64,000 nucleotides of DNA from assembly GCF_014779665.1 (NCBI RefSeq), contig NZ_JACXYY010000006.1:62001-126000 (forward strand), read 5' to 3'. Each line of letters begins with the position of its first letter. Position 1 is the stretch's first letter. Under the pieces are notes generated by a model. It worked only from the letters and a program-made list of their open reading frames with translations. It did not search any database and was not told the DNA's origin. This stretch comes from Nocardioides hwasunensis. GTDB lineage: Bacteria; Actinomycetota; Actinomycetes; Propionibacteriales; Nocardioidaceae. Positions 1 to 7,702 of this stretch are shown piece by piece. A program made the position numbers and the translations under genes.

Positions 1-1
1 G

Positions 2-2173
2 GAGATCCTGGCCGGCATCGCGATCGTCTGCGCGATCCTGTTCCTCGCCAACATCTGGCGCCGCACCTGGCTGCTGCCCTCGGTCGGCGTCGCGCTGTTC
101 GCGCTGTCGGCGATCATCCTCGGCCTGATCGTGCCGACCCTCGTCCAGGCGCTGCGGGTCAACCCCAACGTGCCCGATCGCGAGGGTCCCTACCTCGCGA
201 AGAACATCGAGGCGACGCGCCAGGCGTTCATGCTCGACCAGATCGAGGAGGAGCGCTTCACGGGCACGCCGCTGGGCCAGGACGGACGGCTCCAGGCTGT
301 GGACGGCATCACCTCCTCGGTGCCCCTGGTGGACCCGAAGGTCGTCAGCCAGACCTTCCAGCTGCAGCAGCAGGTCCGTCCGTACTACTCGGTCGGCGAC
401 GTGCTCGACGTCGACCGCTACAACCTCGGCGGCATCGACCGCGCGATCGTGCTCGGCGTGCGCGAGCTCGACCAGGACGGCATCGCGCAGGACAACCAGA
501 CGTGGGCCAACCTGCACACCGTCTACACCCACGGCAACGGGATCATCGCGGCGTACGCCAACCAGCGTCCCGAGGACGACGAGCGCCAGTCCACCAGCGT
601 CCAGTGGGCCGAGGGTCAGGAGGCCAACCAGAATGCACTGTCGAGCATGTCCGACGGCTACGAGTCGCGCGTCTACTACGGCGAGATGAGCCCGACGTAC
701 AGCATCGTGGGCTCGCGTCCCAACGCCTCGCCGATCGAGCTCGACCTCACCACCGACTCCACCACGACGGACGCGGCGGACGAGGAGGACCGGGCCACGA
801 CCTACACCGGCCAGGGTGGGGTGCCGATCGGCAACATCTTCAACAAGCTGCTCTACGCCGTGAAGTACTCCGAGCCCAACCTGATCCTCTCGGGGCGGGT
901 GCACGCGGACTCCAAGATCCTCTACGACCGCAAGCCGCGCGAGATGGTCGAGAAGGTCGCTCCGTGGCTGACCGTCGACTCCGATCCCTTCCCGGCCGTC
1001 ATCGACGGGCGCATCCAGTGGATCCTCGACGGCTACACCACCACCGACAAGTACCCCGGCTCACAGCGGGCGTCCTTCGAGACGATGACCGAGGACGCGC
1101 TGCAGGACGACAACGCGTTCGCCACGCTGCCGACCGACGAGGTCAACTACCTGCGCAACTCGGTGAAGGCGACCGTCGACGCCTACGACGGCACGGTGAC
1201 GCTCTACGCGTGGGACGACGAGGACCCGATCCTCAAGGCCTGGTCGGAGGTCTTCCCCGGCACCGTGCAGCCGAAGGACGCCATCCCGGACTCGCTGATG
1301 CCGCACCTGCGCTACCCGGAGGACCTGTTCAAGGCCCAGCGCTACCAGTACCAGCGCTACCACATCACCGAGGCGCAGGCATGGCTCGAGGGCTCCGAGC
1401 GCTGGGAGGCGCCGAAGGACCCGCAGGCCACGGACAAGCGGCAGCCGCCCTACCGGCTGTTCACCGACAACGACGGCAACCAGACCTGGTCGCTCACCTC
1501 GGTCTACGTGTGGCCCAAGCGCGACAAGCTGGCCTCCTTCATGGAGGTCAACAGCGACGCCACGTCGGACGACTACGGCAAGATCTCGGTCAAGGAGCTG
1601 CCTGACGAGGGCACCGACGGACCGCGCCTGATCGCGAACACGCTCAGCACCGACGACGAGGTCCGCGACAAGCTGCTGCCCTACACCAACGGTGACGCCG
1701 ACATCATCTACGGCAACCTGCTCACCCTGCCGGTGGCCGACAGCTTCATGTACGTCCAGCCGCTCTACACCCGACGGCAGAACGAGTCGGCGTTCCCGGT
1801 CCTGACGTTCGTCCTGGTGTCCTACAAGGGCAACGTCGGCATCGGCACCACGCTGACGGCCGCGATCGGCGACGCGCTGGACGCCTCGTCGAACGGCGGG
1901 TCCTCCGACGGCGGTGACGGTGGGGACGGCGGGTCGACCGAGACGCCGACCGAGTCCCCGACCGCCGAGCCGACCGAGACGCCCTCGGGCGAGCCGTCGA
2001 CCAACCCCCCGTCGGGCAATACCCAGCAGCAGATCCGCGACCTGCTCCAGCAGGCCGAGGACAGGTTCACGCAGGCCGACCAAGCGCAGCGCAACGGCAA
2101 CACCGTGCGGTGGGCCGAGCTGATGGAGGAGGCCCGCCAGCTGATCGAGGAGGCTGTCGCACTGGCCGACTGA
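2..2173 (+). CDS. UPF0182 family membrane protein, C-terminal part
   Basis: The reading frame is open from the first bases of the window, so the gene starts upstream and only the last 723 or so codons are present. The first 40 residues contain hydrophobic helices, the end of the membrane region typical of UPF0182 (COG1615) proteins. A long extracytoplasmic part follows, with the family-like stretch LRYPEDLFKAQRYQYQRYH. The C-terminus is a low-complexity Ser/Gly/Asp then Thr/Glu/Pro linker (about 1890-2010) followed by a predicted helical tail rich in Gln, Glu and Ala. The function of the family is unknown. The stop lies about 50 bp before the tRNA gene, and no terminator is evident between them. 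Family assignment is confident; biological role is not. Confidence 0.93.
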   Translation, partial: EILAGIAIVCAILFLANIWRRTWLLPSVGVALFALSAIILGLIVPTLVQALRVNPNVPDREGPYLAKNIEATRQAFMLDQIEEERFTGTPLGQDGRLQAVDGITSSVPLVDPKVVSQTFQLQQQVRPYYSVGDVLDVDRYNLGGIDRAIVLGVRELDQDGIAQDNQTWANLHTVYTHGNGIIAAYANQRPEDDERQSTSVQWAEGQEANQNALSSMSDGYESRVYYGEMSPTYSIVGSRPNASPIELDLTTDSTTTDAADEEDRATTYTGQGGVPIGNIFNKLLYAVKYSEPNLILSGRVHADSKILYDRKPREMVEKVAPWLTVDSDPFPAVIDGRIQWILDGYTTTDKYPGSQRASFETMTEDALQDDNAFATLPTDEVNYLRNSVKATVDAYDGTVTLYAWDDEDPILKAWSEVFPGTVQPKDAIPDSLMPHLRYPEDLFKAQRYQYQRYHITEAQAWLEGSERWEAPKDPQATDKRQPPYRLFTDNDGNQTWSLTSVYVWPKRDKLASFMEVNSDATSDDYGKISVKELPDEGTDGPRLIANTLSTDDEVRDKLLPYTNGDADIIYGNLLTLPVADSFMYVQPLYTRRQNESAFPVLTFVLVSYKGNVGIGTTLTAAIGDALDASSNGGSSDGGDGGDGGSTETPTESPTAEPTETPSGEPSTNPPSGNTQQQIRDLLQQAEDRFTQADQAQRNGNTVRWAELMEEARQLIEEAVALAD

Positions 2174-2222
2174 CCCCGATTTGGGTCTGCCCCGACCGCC
2201 CCTGTAGTGTTCTGTTCACCGA

Positions 2223-2296
2223 CGCGGGGTGGAGCAGCTCGGTAGCTCGCTGGGCTCATAACCCAGAGGTCGCAGGTTCAAATCCTGCCCCCGCTA
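2223..2296 (+). tRNA. initiator tRNA-fMet (CAT anticodon)
   Basis: A full cloverleaf can be folded. The acceptor stem starts at C2223, and position 1 does not pair with the base opposite (C against T), a hallmark of bacterial initiators. The anticodon CAT lies in a stem ending in three G:C pairs (GGG/CCC), the second initiator hallmark. The T-arm is GCAGG-TTCAAAT-CCTGC. CCA is not encoded at the present 3' end, where CAA follows. The 3' half is repeated twice downstream, so the gene is the attachment site of two integrated elements. Confidence 0.97.
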
Positions 2297-2299
2297 CAA
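2262..2299 (+). repeat. att core, copy 1 (inside tRNA-fMet)
   Basis: This 38-bp stretch covers the anticodon-stem 3' side, T-arm and acceptor 3' strand of tRNA-fMet and is identical to 14586-14623. The first 35 bp from 2263 also match 20910-20944. It is the attachment core for the integrase at 2382-3584 and probably also for the one at 15056-16255. Confidence 0.93.
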
Positions 2300-2301
2300 A
2301 A

Positions 2302-2341
2302 AACAAGGCCTGACCTGCGGAAACGCAGATCAGGCCTTGTT
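2302..2341 (+). terminator. Terminator hairpin just past tRNA-fMet
   Basis: An 18-bp inverted repeat (2302-2319 with 2324-2341) has one mismatch and a GAAA loop, starting six bases after the tRNA 3' end. It lies inside element 1, so the incoming element supplied the present terminator of the tRNA. The chromosomal terminator has been displaced to 20960-20991. Confidence 0.85.
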
Positions 2342-2355
2342 GCTTGGTGGGGCTG

Positions 2356-2374
2356 TTCCCCACTAATTCCCCAC
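2356..2374. repeat. Two direct ATTCCCCAC-type sites, candidate integrase arm sites
   Basis: TTCCCCAC (2356-2363) and ATTCCCCAC (2366-2374) lie 10 bp apart, one helical turn, between the att core and the integrase stop. The same motif recurs inverted upstream of the integrase (3635-3643) and as an inverted pair at the other end of the element (14446-14454, 14470-14478). This layout suits arm-type binding sites of a lambda-like integrase; it is an inference. Confidence 0.5.
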
Positions 2375-2381
2375 TTCGAAC

Positions 2382-3584
2382 TCAGACGGCGCGCAGTCTC
2401 GGGCTGTTGCTCGGCAGCACCATGACGCTCGCCGCCCGTGTGGGCTGCGTCTTACGGCCCAAGTAGCCAGCCGTGACGTTGGTGTCTGCGTGGCCGAGTT
2501 GGTTGGCAATCTCGGCCAGGGCACAGCCGTGCTCATCCATCCATGACGCGACGGTGCGCCGGAAGGTGTGGGTACCTGCCCACTGCACACCGGCTGTCGC
2601 GAACACTCGTCGCAGTGCCTTGGAGACGTTGTTGCGGTCGCGGGGCTGGCCTGCCTTGGTCGCGAAGTAGGTCACGCCGAAGACCAGTCCTTTAGTCCCG
2701 TAGTTCTCAGCTCGGGTACGCAGTCGCTCAGCGAGGTCTGGCGACATTGCGAGCACGCGGTCAGCCTGATCGGTCTTGGTTCCTCGGACGTGAACGGTGG
2801 CCGCGTCGAGGTCGAGGTCTGTCCAAGAGACGCAGTGCAGCGCCTCGTGGATGCGCACGCCGGTCCCGAAGAGGAATGCAGAGAGGTCGCCCACGTCGGC
2901 CTTGGCCGTGTCGGCAGTCTCCTGCACCAAGAGGGCTTCTTCCGGAGTGAACGCGCGTCGGGTGTCGAGATGCCGCTTGCCGCAGTCGTAGTCGCAGTCC
3001 TCGTTGCTGCACTTCCTGTCACCGGCGCTACCGGGCTTCACCCCCGGAGTGCGGACACGGTGCATCACGCTCGACGGGATAGCGCCACGACGCTCCGCAA
3101 GCGCGAGGATGCCGCTCAGCACCTTGCGCGAGCCCTTGGCAGCCGCCGGGCCGCGCTCGTCCGCGATGGTCGTCAACCATGCCTCGATGCGCGCCACGTC
3201 GTTGGCCCGTCCGATGGTGAGGTTGGCGAGACTGCTGCCCTTGACGGAGTTCTTCACGTACCCGCGATAGTCGCGCATCGTGTTGGTGCTCTTGCCCTCA
3301 CGGTCCTTCCAGTCCAGCCACACGTCAGCGGCCTGAGACACGCTCGTCTTGTCGTTGAGCACGGTGTCCCCGCCCCGGAACTCCTTCTCGGCGGCATCCA
3401 CCTTGGCTTGCAGCGCGCGCCGGATGGTCTCCTCCGACTTCGACTTGACGCTGACTGTCACCTCGCGACGGGTGTTGTTGTCGTCGCGGTAGTACCCGCG
3501 CGCCTGTGACGTCTTCGGCATGGTCGGGTGCGGAACAACAGTGATCTTGCCGAGGGTGTAGGGCAGTGCTGCTGGTCGTGCCAT
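2382..3584 (-). CDS. int: Tyrosine site-specific integrase of element 1
   Basis: A 400-residue tyrosine recombinase expected to catalyse integration and excision at the tRNA-fMet core. An N-terminal arm-binding-like region and SAM-like core-binding domain are followed by the catalytic domain. This has the first Arg in GTGVRIHEAL, HTFRRTVAS for the His-x-x-Arg box, LGHADTNVT for the second His, and Tyr in TAGYLGR. The start is placed at ATG 3584 because a GGAGG ribosome site stands just upstream and the protein then begins MARPAALPY; the frame is open further upstream but without support. It reads towards the tRNA and ends 82 bp from the att core, the usual position for an integrase. A Cys-rich insert (CSNEDCDYDCGKRH, mid protein) could bind metal. 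Confidence 0.93.
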   Translation of the reverse strand: MARPAALPYTLGKITVVPHPTMPKTSQARGYYRDDNNTRREVTVSVKSKSEETIRRALQAKVDAAEKEFRGGDTVLNDKTSVSQAADVWLDWKDREGKSTNTMRDYRGYVKNSVKGSSLANLTIGRANDVARIEAWLTTIADERGPAAAKGSRKVLSGILALAERRGAIPSSVMHRVRTPGVKPGSAGDRKCSNEDCDYDCGKRHLDTRRAFTPEEALLVQETADTAKADVGDLSAFLFGTGVRIHEALHCVSWTDLDLDAATVHVRGTKTDQADRVLAMSPDLAERLRTRAENYGTKGLVFGVTYFATKAGQPRDRNNVSKALRRVFATAGVQWAGTHTFRRTVASWMDEHGCALAEIANQLGHADTNVTAGYLGRKTQPTRAASVMVLPSNSPRLRAV

Positions 3585-3733
3585 GTCGTGGGTCCTCCGT
3601 GTGGTGGTCGCTGACGACCATCCTCTCACAGTTTGTGGGGAATAGTAGTAACGGTTCAAAAGTGCCGCGCGCGCCGGGAGCGTCGGCGTGTTGCCGTGCA
3701 ATGGATGGTTTGGTTCGCCGTCGTGTCGGGACA
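3585..3733. promoter_or_regulatory. Divergent intergenic region between int and next gene
   Basis: This 149-bp region separates the integrase start from a rightward gene. It contains GTGGGGAAT at 3635-3643, the inverted form of the candidate arm sites at both element ends, so the integrase may bind its own control region. A GACAAT at 3730-3735 sits seven bases before the ATG at 3743 and could be the -10 element of a leaderless transcript. Confidence 0.4.
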
Positions 3734-4492
3734 ATGAGCAGCATGCGAACTGAGCGATCTGCGGAAGAGGTACGGCGCGCTTGCCAGGAACAGATCGCCC
3801 TACTTGTGCGATCTGCCGCTAGGTATGACTTGGGCGACCACCTTGAACACCTGACCATGGCCACGCGGCTCAGGGTCCTCCTGCACCACAACCCGAAGCG
3901 CCGATCGCATGCCCTGCTGGCGCAGGCGGGGGTGCTGGATCAAGCCGTGTTCACGAGCACTTGCGCGGACTTCGCGCCGGAGGACTACATGCCTCAGAAG
4001 TCGAGTCTCACGTTGACCAGAATGGACTTCGACCCCCGCGGTTGTGATGGTTTATATGTTCCCCGGTTGAACAATTTCCAGCCGGCGTTCCCTGCCAAGA
4101 GTCTTCCTCTGCGCCTGCAAGTTCATCGTCTGACGCACAAGATTGAGGTACGGAGGTCGGGCAGGGGTTGGCAGTTCGATGCGTGGTGGAAACAACCGGT
4201 CCTACGAAACATGCACAACAACTCCTTCACGCGGTCTGACTTGGTGTTGGTGACCGCCAACCAGGACGGCGGCGCACACTTCGACCCATCGCTAGACGCT
4301 ATGCATCACGCGCTGACGCGCGGCAACTCGATGGGCATGTTCGCAGAAGATGTCCCGTTCGAGTCACCCGTGCCCCCAGCTCTACGCCAGATCACTTGGG
4401 AACTGCACGCGGCATTGGCTGAGCGTCGTCCTGAGATGTTGGAACTGTTGCGGCCCGATGAGCGTGTGCTGGCGTCCGCTGAATCTCTGTAG
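3734..4492 (+). CDS. Hypothetical protein in element 1
   Basis: About 252 residues, not recognised. The protein appears soluble and mixed alpha/beta with no signal peptide or membrane helix. The N-terminal 60 residues look helical (EEVRRACQEQIALLVRSAARYD), and a central part is rich in aromatic residues and Asn. A second ATG at 3743 lies seven bases after a GACAAT box, so translation may start there without a leader. It stands alone between int and a convergent small membrane-protein gene. The content is cargo-like; no function can be given. Confidence 0.75.
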   Translation: MSSMRTERSAEEVRRACQEQIALLVRSAARYDLGDHLEHLTMATRLRVLLHHNPKRRSHALLAQAGVLDQAVFTSTCADFAPEDYMPQKSSLTLTRMDFDPRGCDGLYVPRLNNFQPAFPAKSLPLRLQVHRLTHKIEVRRSGRGWQFDAWWKQPVLRNMHNNSFTRSDLVLVTANQDGGAHFDPSLDAMHHALTRGNSMGMFAEDVPFESPVPPALRQITWELHAALAERRPEMLELLRPDERVLASAESL

Positions 4493-4506
4493 CTGAGGGT
4501 GCGGAC

Positions 4507-4534
4507 GTGCCGGTGTTCGTTACGACGCCGGCAC
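4507..4534. terminator. Hairpin between convergent genes
   Basis: GTGCCGG (4507-4513) pairs with CCGGCAC (4528-4534) around a 14-base loop region that can pair further. It lies between the stops of two convergent genes, where a bidirectional terminator is expected. There is no clear T-run. Confidence 0.45.
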
Positions 4535-4584
4535 CGTCGCGGTGGGCCGGAACTAGGTCACGTAGAGCGGAGCGCCAGTACCAA

Positions 4585-5013
4585 TCACGCGGAGTTCGAT
4601 GCTCGGGTTCGACGCCAGTGCCTCGGATCGGCTGACGCAACCGCCAGGTCGTCTCGCGAGAGTTCGGCCAAGTCACCGGGCTTTGTCGAAGCAAGCCGAC
4701 GAGCCGCTTGGAAGAGGTATCGCTCCTGTTCAAGAATGGCACGCACGCGAGGTCCCCCGAACAGACTCGCTTCCGCGAGGAGCGGGTACGCCCGCTGAAG
4801 CCAAGCGTCGTGCATGTCGTCCATCTGCTCAGGGTTGTTGATGTTGGTGTCGTCTGGCGGATCGAGCCGCCACCGCATGAGGCCGACGTATGCGTTTGCG
4901 CGGCGCTCCCACGCACGGGCGCGATGTTCCCGTCTCGTAATCGATTGCTGGGTAACCAGCACACCCAGCAACACCAGTACGCCCGTCAAGAGTGCCGTAA
5001 CTACTGACGCCAT
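4585..5013 (-). CDS. Small single-pass membrane protein
   Basis: 142 residues, family unknown. The first 22 residues form a hydrophobic helix (MASVVTALLTGVLVLLGVLV) followed directly by a basic stretch (TRREHRARAWERR), which predicts an N-terminal anchor with the rest in the cytoplasm. The remainder is helical and contains many Arg and Glu residues. The gene is divergent from the HTH regulator at 5106 with 92 bp between starts, so the two may share a control region. A role as accessory or effector of the neighbouring nuclease cluster is possible but unproven. Confidence 0.7.
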   Translation of the reverse strand: MASVVTALLTGVLVLLGVLVTQQSITRREHRARAWERRANAYVGLMRWRLDPPDDTNINNPEQMDDMHDAWLQRAYPLLAEASLFGGPRVRAILEQERYLFQAARRLASTKPGDLAELSRDDLAVASADPRHWRRTRASNSA

Positions 5014-5066
5014 GGAGGCAGCCTAGGGTGCGCCGTTCTGACAGCGTGCGGCCTCACGGGTTGGAG

Positions 5067-5098
5067 TTGTCGACTGGGATTCGTGATCCCACTAGCGT
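5067..5098 (+). promoter_or_regulatory. Candidate promoter of leaderless HTH gene
   Basis: TAGCGT (5093-5098) ends seven bases before the GTG at 5106, the spacing expected when transcription starts at the start codon. TTGTCG (5067-5072) is a possible but distant -35 element. Confidence 0.4.
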
Positions 5099-5105
5099 TC
5101 CTGAC

Positions 5106-5702
5106 GTGCGCGAGACCTGGCTGACCATGAAGGAGGCGGTGGCAGCCAGCGGTGCAAGTGAGAGCACGATTCGCAGGCGGGTTCGAAGAGGTCAGTTGGC
5201 AGCTTCGCAGACGCGACCGCTGGTGGTGTCCAAAGCCTCACTAGAGGCGTACATGAGCGCGGAGTCGGACTGGCTCACTTGGGCCCAAGCATGCGAAGTC
5301 GTGGGTTGCAGTGAGCCGACTCTGGCACGTCTCATCCAGTCTGGGAGCATTCAGGTACGCGAGGTCCCCAGGGGGGTGCCGTCCCTAGAGTTGAGTTCAG
5401 TGCGGGCTGCCGGAACGGTTTGGCGGCGCAAGAGACGGACTGCAGCGAAGCGACGTGACAGGCGGGAGCGGCGGTCGACGAAGTTCGACCCTCCGGACGA
5501 CGGCCAAGTCTGGGTGGGCTCCGCGGTTGCTGCGGCGGCGCTAGGGATCACTGCGAGCGCTGTGAGGCAGAGAGTCGCTGCGGGGACGCTTCCAGGAGTG
5601 ATCAAGGCCAGCAAGCTTTGGTTGCGTCGCTCAGACGTCGAGGTCGCCGCCGCCTCTAGACAGTTCCAGGAGCGTGCGCTCCGGGCTGATGCTGAGGCTT
5701 GA
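5106..5702 (+). CDS. Regulator with three excisionase/MerR-like HTH domains
   Basis: 198 residues made almost entirely of three similar helix-turn-helix units. These are roughly residues 1-50 (ETWLTMKEAVAASGASESTI), 53-100 (DWLTWAQACEVVGCSEPTLA) and 140-190 (VWVGSAVAAAALGITASAVR). Each continues with the wing-like 'LPGVIKASKLWLRRSDVEVAA' pattern of excisionase-type HTH_17 domains. A basic linker (RRKRRTAAKRRDRRERR) separates units two and three. The start is set at GTG 5106 because the first domain begins there and a -10-like box lies seven bases upstream; the frame is open back to 5028. It directly precedes the methyltransferase, so a controller role for the restriction/defence cluster is inferred. 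An excisionase-like DNA-bending role is the alternative. Confidence 0.75.
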   Translation: MRETWLTMKEAVAASGASESTIRRRVRRGQLAASQTRPLVVSKASLEAYMSAESDWLTWAQACEVVGCSEPTLARLIQSGSIQVREVPRGVPSLELSSVRAAGTVWRRKRRTAAKRRDRRERRSTKFDPPDDGQVWVGSAVAAAALGITASAVRQRVAAGTLPGVIKASKLWLRRSDVEVAAASRQFQERALRADAEA

Positions 5703-5721
5703 GAAGAACGGCGAGCCTCGT

Positions 5722-5748
5722 GTGACAGTCGTACGACCAAACTAGGCT
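5722..5748 (+). promoter_or_regulatory. Candidate promoter of the methyltransferase
   Basis: GTGACA (5722-5727) and TAGGCT (5743-5748) are 15 bp apart, and six bases separate TAGGCT from the GTG start at 5755. The same TAGGCT-N6-GTG arrangement precedes the gene at 9521, which supports leaderless transcription. Confidence 0.5.
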
Positions 5749-5754
5749 GGGCGT

Positions 5755-6906
5755 GTGCTGACTTCGCTCCCGACACCGTCCGGTTCAATCACCGCCGCCG
5801 AGTTCTTCGCAGGCATCGGTTTGGTTCGGATGGGACTTGAGTCTGCTCAGGTCGATGTGGTCTTCGCTAATGACATCGAGGCTGACAAGTACCAGATGTA
5901 CGCCAAGCAGTTCGGAGAGGCCGCTGCGTCCCACTTTGCGCTCAAGGACATCGGTAAGGTCAAGAGCGAGCACATGCCGAAGGTGGACTTGGCCTGGGCG
6001 TCGTTCCCCTGCACGGACCTGTCTTTGGCCGGGAACCGCAAGGGTCTGAAGGGCGTCCAGTCGGGCACCTTTTGGGAGTTCACGCGCATCTTGGACGAGA
6101 TGGGCGAGGACGACAGGCCGGGAGTGGTGGCTCTTGAGAACGTTGTTGGTTTGGCGACCTCACACAACGGCGACGACCTTGTTGCGGCCATCCGAGAGTT
6201 GAACCGCTTGGGCTACTCCGTCGACGTGCTCACGCTCGACGCTCGACGTTTTGTGCCGCAGTCTCGGCCGCGCCTCTTCCTGGTCGGCGCTAAGACTCCT
6301 CCGGATGATGTGGTGGATCCGAACAGCGAACTCCGCCCCGACTGGCTTCAGATCCCGTACGGAGACCCTGCGCTGAAGATGCATCGCGCGGCGTTGCCTG
6401 CGCCCCCGGCCCCGCTGACCAGCGGCCTTGGCGACTACGTCGAGCGCACCGGAGTCGAATGGTGGGACGACGAGCGAACCGAACGCTTCATCAGCTCGAT
6501 GTCCGAGTTTCAGGCTGAGCGCCTCACAGCCCTCAAGAGGCAGAAGTCCACCACCTACCGCACGGCGTACCGTCGCACGCGCAACGGCGTGGCTGTGTGG
6601 GAGGTACGACCGGACGACATCTCAGGATGTCTGCGAACAGCTCGCGGCGGTTCCTCGAAGCAAGCCGTGGTGCGGGCTGGTCATGGCAAGGTCAGCGTGC
6701 GATGGATGACTCCGCGCGAATACGCGCGTCTCATGGGTGCGGGCGAGTACGACATCGACGGCATCCGGGCCAATCAGGTTCTGTTCGGCTTCGGTGACGC
6801 TGTGTGCGTTCCCGTCGTGGGTTGGCTTGCGGAGAACTATCTAGTTCCCCTCGTTCGCGGCGACCTTGCCGCCAAGTCCGACGCACGCGACCTGAAGGCC
6901 GTGTGA
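5755..6906 (+). CDS. DNA (cytosine-5) methyltransferase
   Basis: 383 residues with the ordered motifs of C5-cytosine methyltransferases. These are motif I FFAGIGLVRMGL for S-adenosylmethionine binding, motif IV FPCTDLSLAG with the catalytic Cys, motif VI ALENVVGL, motif VIII QSRPRLFLVG, motif IX RWMTPREYARLMG and motif X GFGDAVCVPVVGWLAENY. The target-recognition region between VIII and IX is about 150 residues. It is the first enzyme of a cluster with GIY-YIG, DUF4928-like and Vsr genes, as in a type II-like modification system. The target sequence cannot be read from the protein. The stop is seven bases before the next ATG, so the two are co-transcribed. Confidence 0.95.
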   Translation: MLTSLPTPSGSITAAEFFAGIGLVRMGLESAQVDVVFANDIEADKYQMYAKQFGEAAASHFALKDIGKVKSEHMPKVDLAWASFPCTDLSLAGNRKGLKGVQSGTFWEFTRILDEMGEDDRPGVVALENVVGLATSHNGDDLVAAIRELNRLGYSVDVLTLDARRFVPQSRPRLFLVGAKTPPDDVVDPNSELRPDWLQIPYGDPALKMHRAALPAPPAPLTSGLGDYVERTGVEWWDDERTERFISSMSEFQAERLTALKRQKSTTYRTAYRRTRNGVAVWEVRPDDISGCLRTARGGSSKQAVVRAGHGKVSVRWMTPREYARLMGAGEYDIDGIRANQVLFGFGDAVCVPVVGWLAENYLVPLVRGDLAAKSDARDLKAV

Positions 6907-6913
6907 CAGGTCG

Positions 6914-7702
6914 ATGTCCAGCCAGAGCAAGGCTTCGATTTCGCACGCCGTGGCGCGTCCAGCCCGCGGCGACATCCCAGCGCCCATCGTCCAAGAGTTT
7001 CGTCGCCTGCTGAAGGTTGCTCTGGATGCTGAGGACACTCAGGGGCGCGCGTGGTCTAACGCCAAGTGGGGCGTGTACGCGTTCTACGACTATGACGGTG
7101 AGCCGATCTACGTCGGTCAGACCAACGAGCGGCTTCGAACTCGGGTCCGCCGTCACCTCACCAACCAGCGCACGGATGCAGTGGCAATGCGCATTCTGGA
7201 TGTATTCGAGGTGGCTGAGCTGGAACTGTGGCCGCTCTGGGAGATGGAGCAGTCGCCGGCGTCCGATCGTGAATCGCGGGATCAGCTCAACGCTATTGAA
7301 TACAGCGCCTACTTGGCCGCCATTGAGCGGAGCAAGTTCAAGGCCATCTTGAACGAGAAGATTCCGCCACTGTCCGACCCCGTCGAGCTGCCAACCTCCC
7401 ACCGTTTCGCACTCGTAAGCGACGAGACGCGAGCTGAGCGAGGCCACCCCGACGTCAGGATTGCCCGCCGCGCCGAGACGATCGCTCGGCTGGCTGCGGT
7501 GGCACATGAGCGTGGCGAGGTATCGGACGGGCTTCGGCGAGTACTGGTGATCCAGGCCGTGCGCTTGGCGTACCTGTCAGCCGTGCGGCTCGCCGAGGTT
7601 GAGGGGCGTGCTGAGCCCGATCCTGCCGCCATTTCAGTGGAAGGACTTGTGGGCTCAGTGCTCTACGAACACGCCGATCCTGAGGGCGAGATGGATGCCT
7701 GA
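6914..7702 (+). CDS. GIY-YIG nuclease (Eco29kI-like), putative restriction enzyme
   Basis: 262 residues. The GIY-YIG core is visible near residue 52: GVYAFYDYDGEPIYVGQT supplies the two Tyr-containing strands. RVRRHL gives the Arg-x3-His pattern of Eco29kI-type restriction enzymes, NAIEYSAYLAA the metal-binding Glu, and KAILNEK a candidate Asn. The C-terminal 100 residues are helical and lack a known motif. The position directly behind a cytosine methyltransferase suggests it is the matching restriction endonuclease. The gene overlaps the next by 8 bases, implying coupled translation. GIY-YIG assignment is strong; the Eco29kI likeness rests on the Arg/His/Glu pattern only. Confidence 0.82.
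   Translation: MSSQSKASISHAVARPARGDIPAPIVQEFRRLLKVALDAEDTQGRAWSNAKWGVYAFYDYDGEPIYVGQTNERLRTRVRRHLTNQRTDAVAMRILDVFEVAELELWPLWEMEQSPASDRESRDQLNAIEYSAYLAAIERSKFKAILNEKIPPLSDPVELPTSHRFALVSDETRAERGHPDVRIARRAETIARLAAVAHERGEVSDGLRRVLVIQAVRLAYLSAVRLAEVEGRAEPDPAAISVEGLVGSVLYEHADPEGEMDA

Noticed and set aside
5028..5105. Longer N-terminus for the triple-HTH regulator from GTG 5028
   Set aside because: The added 26 residues lack structure, the segment overlaps the likely promoter, and the first HTH starts right at GTG 5106.
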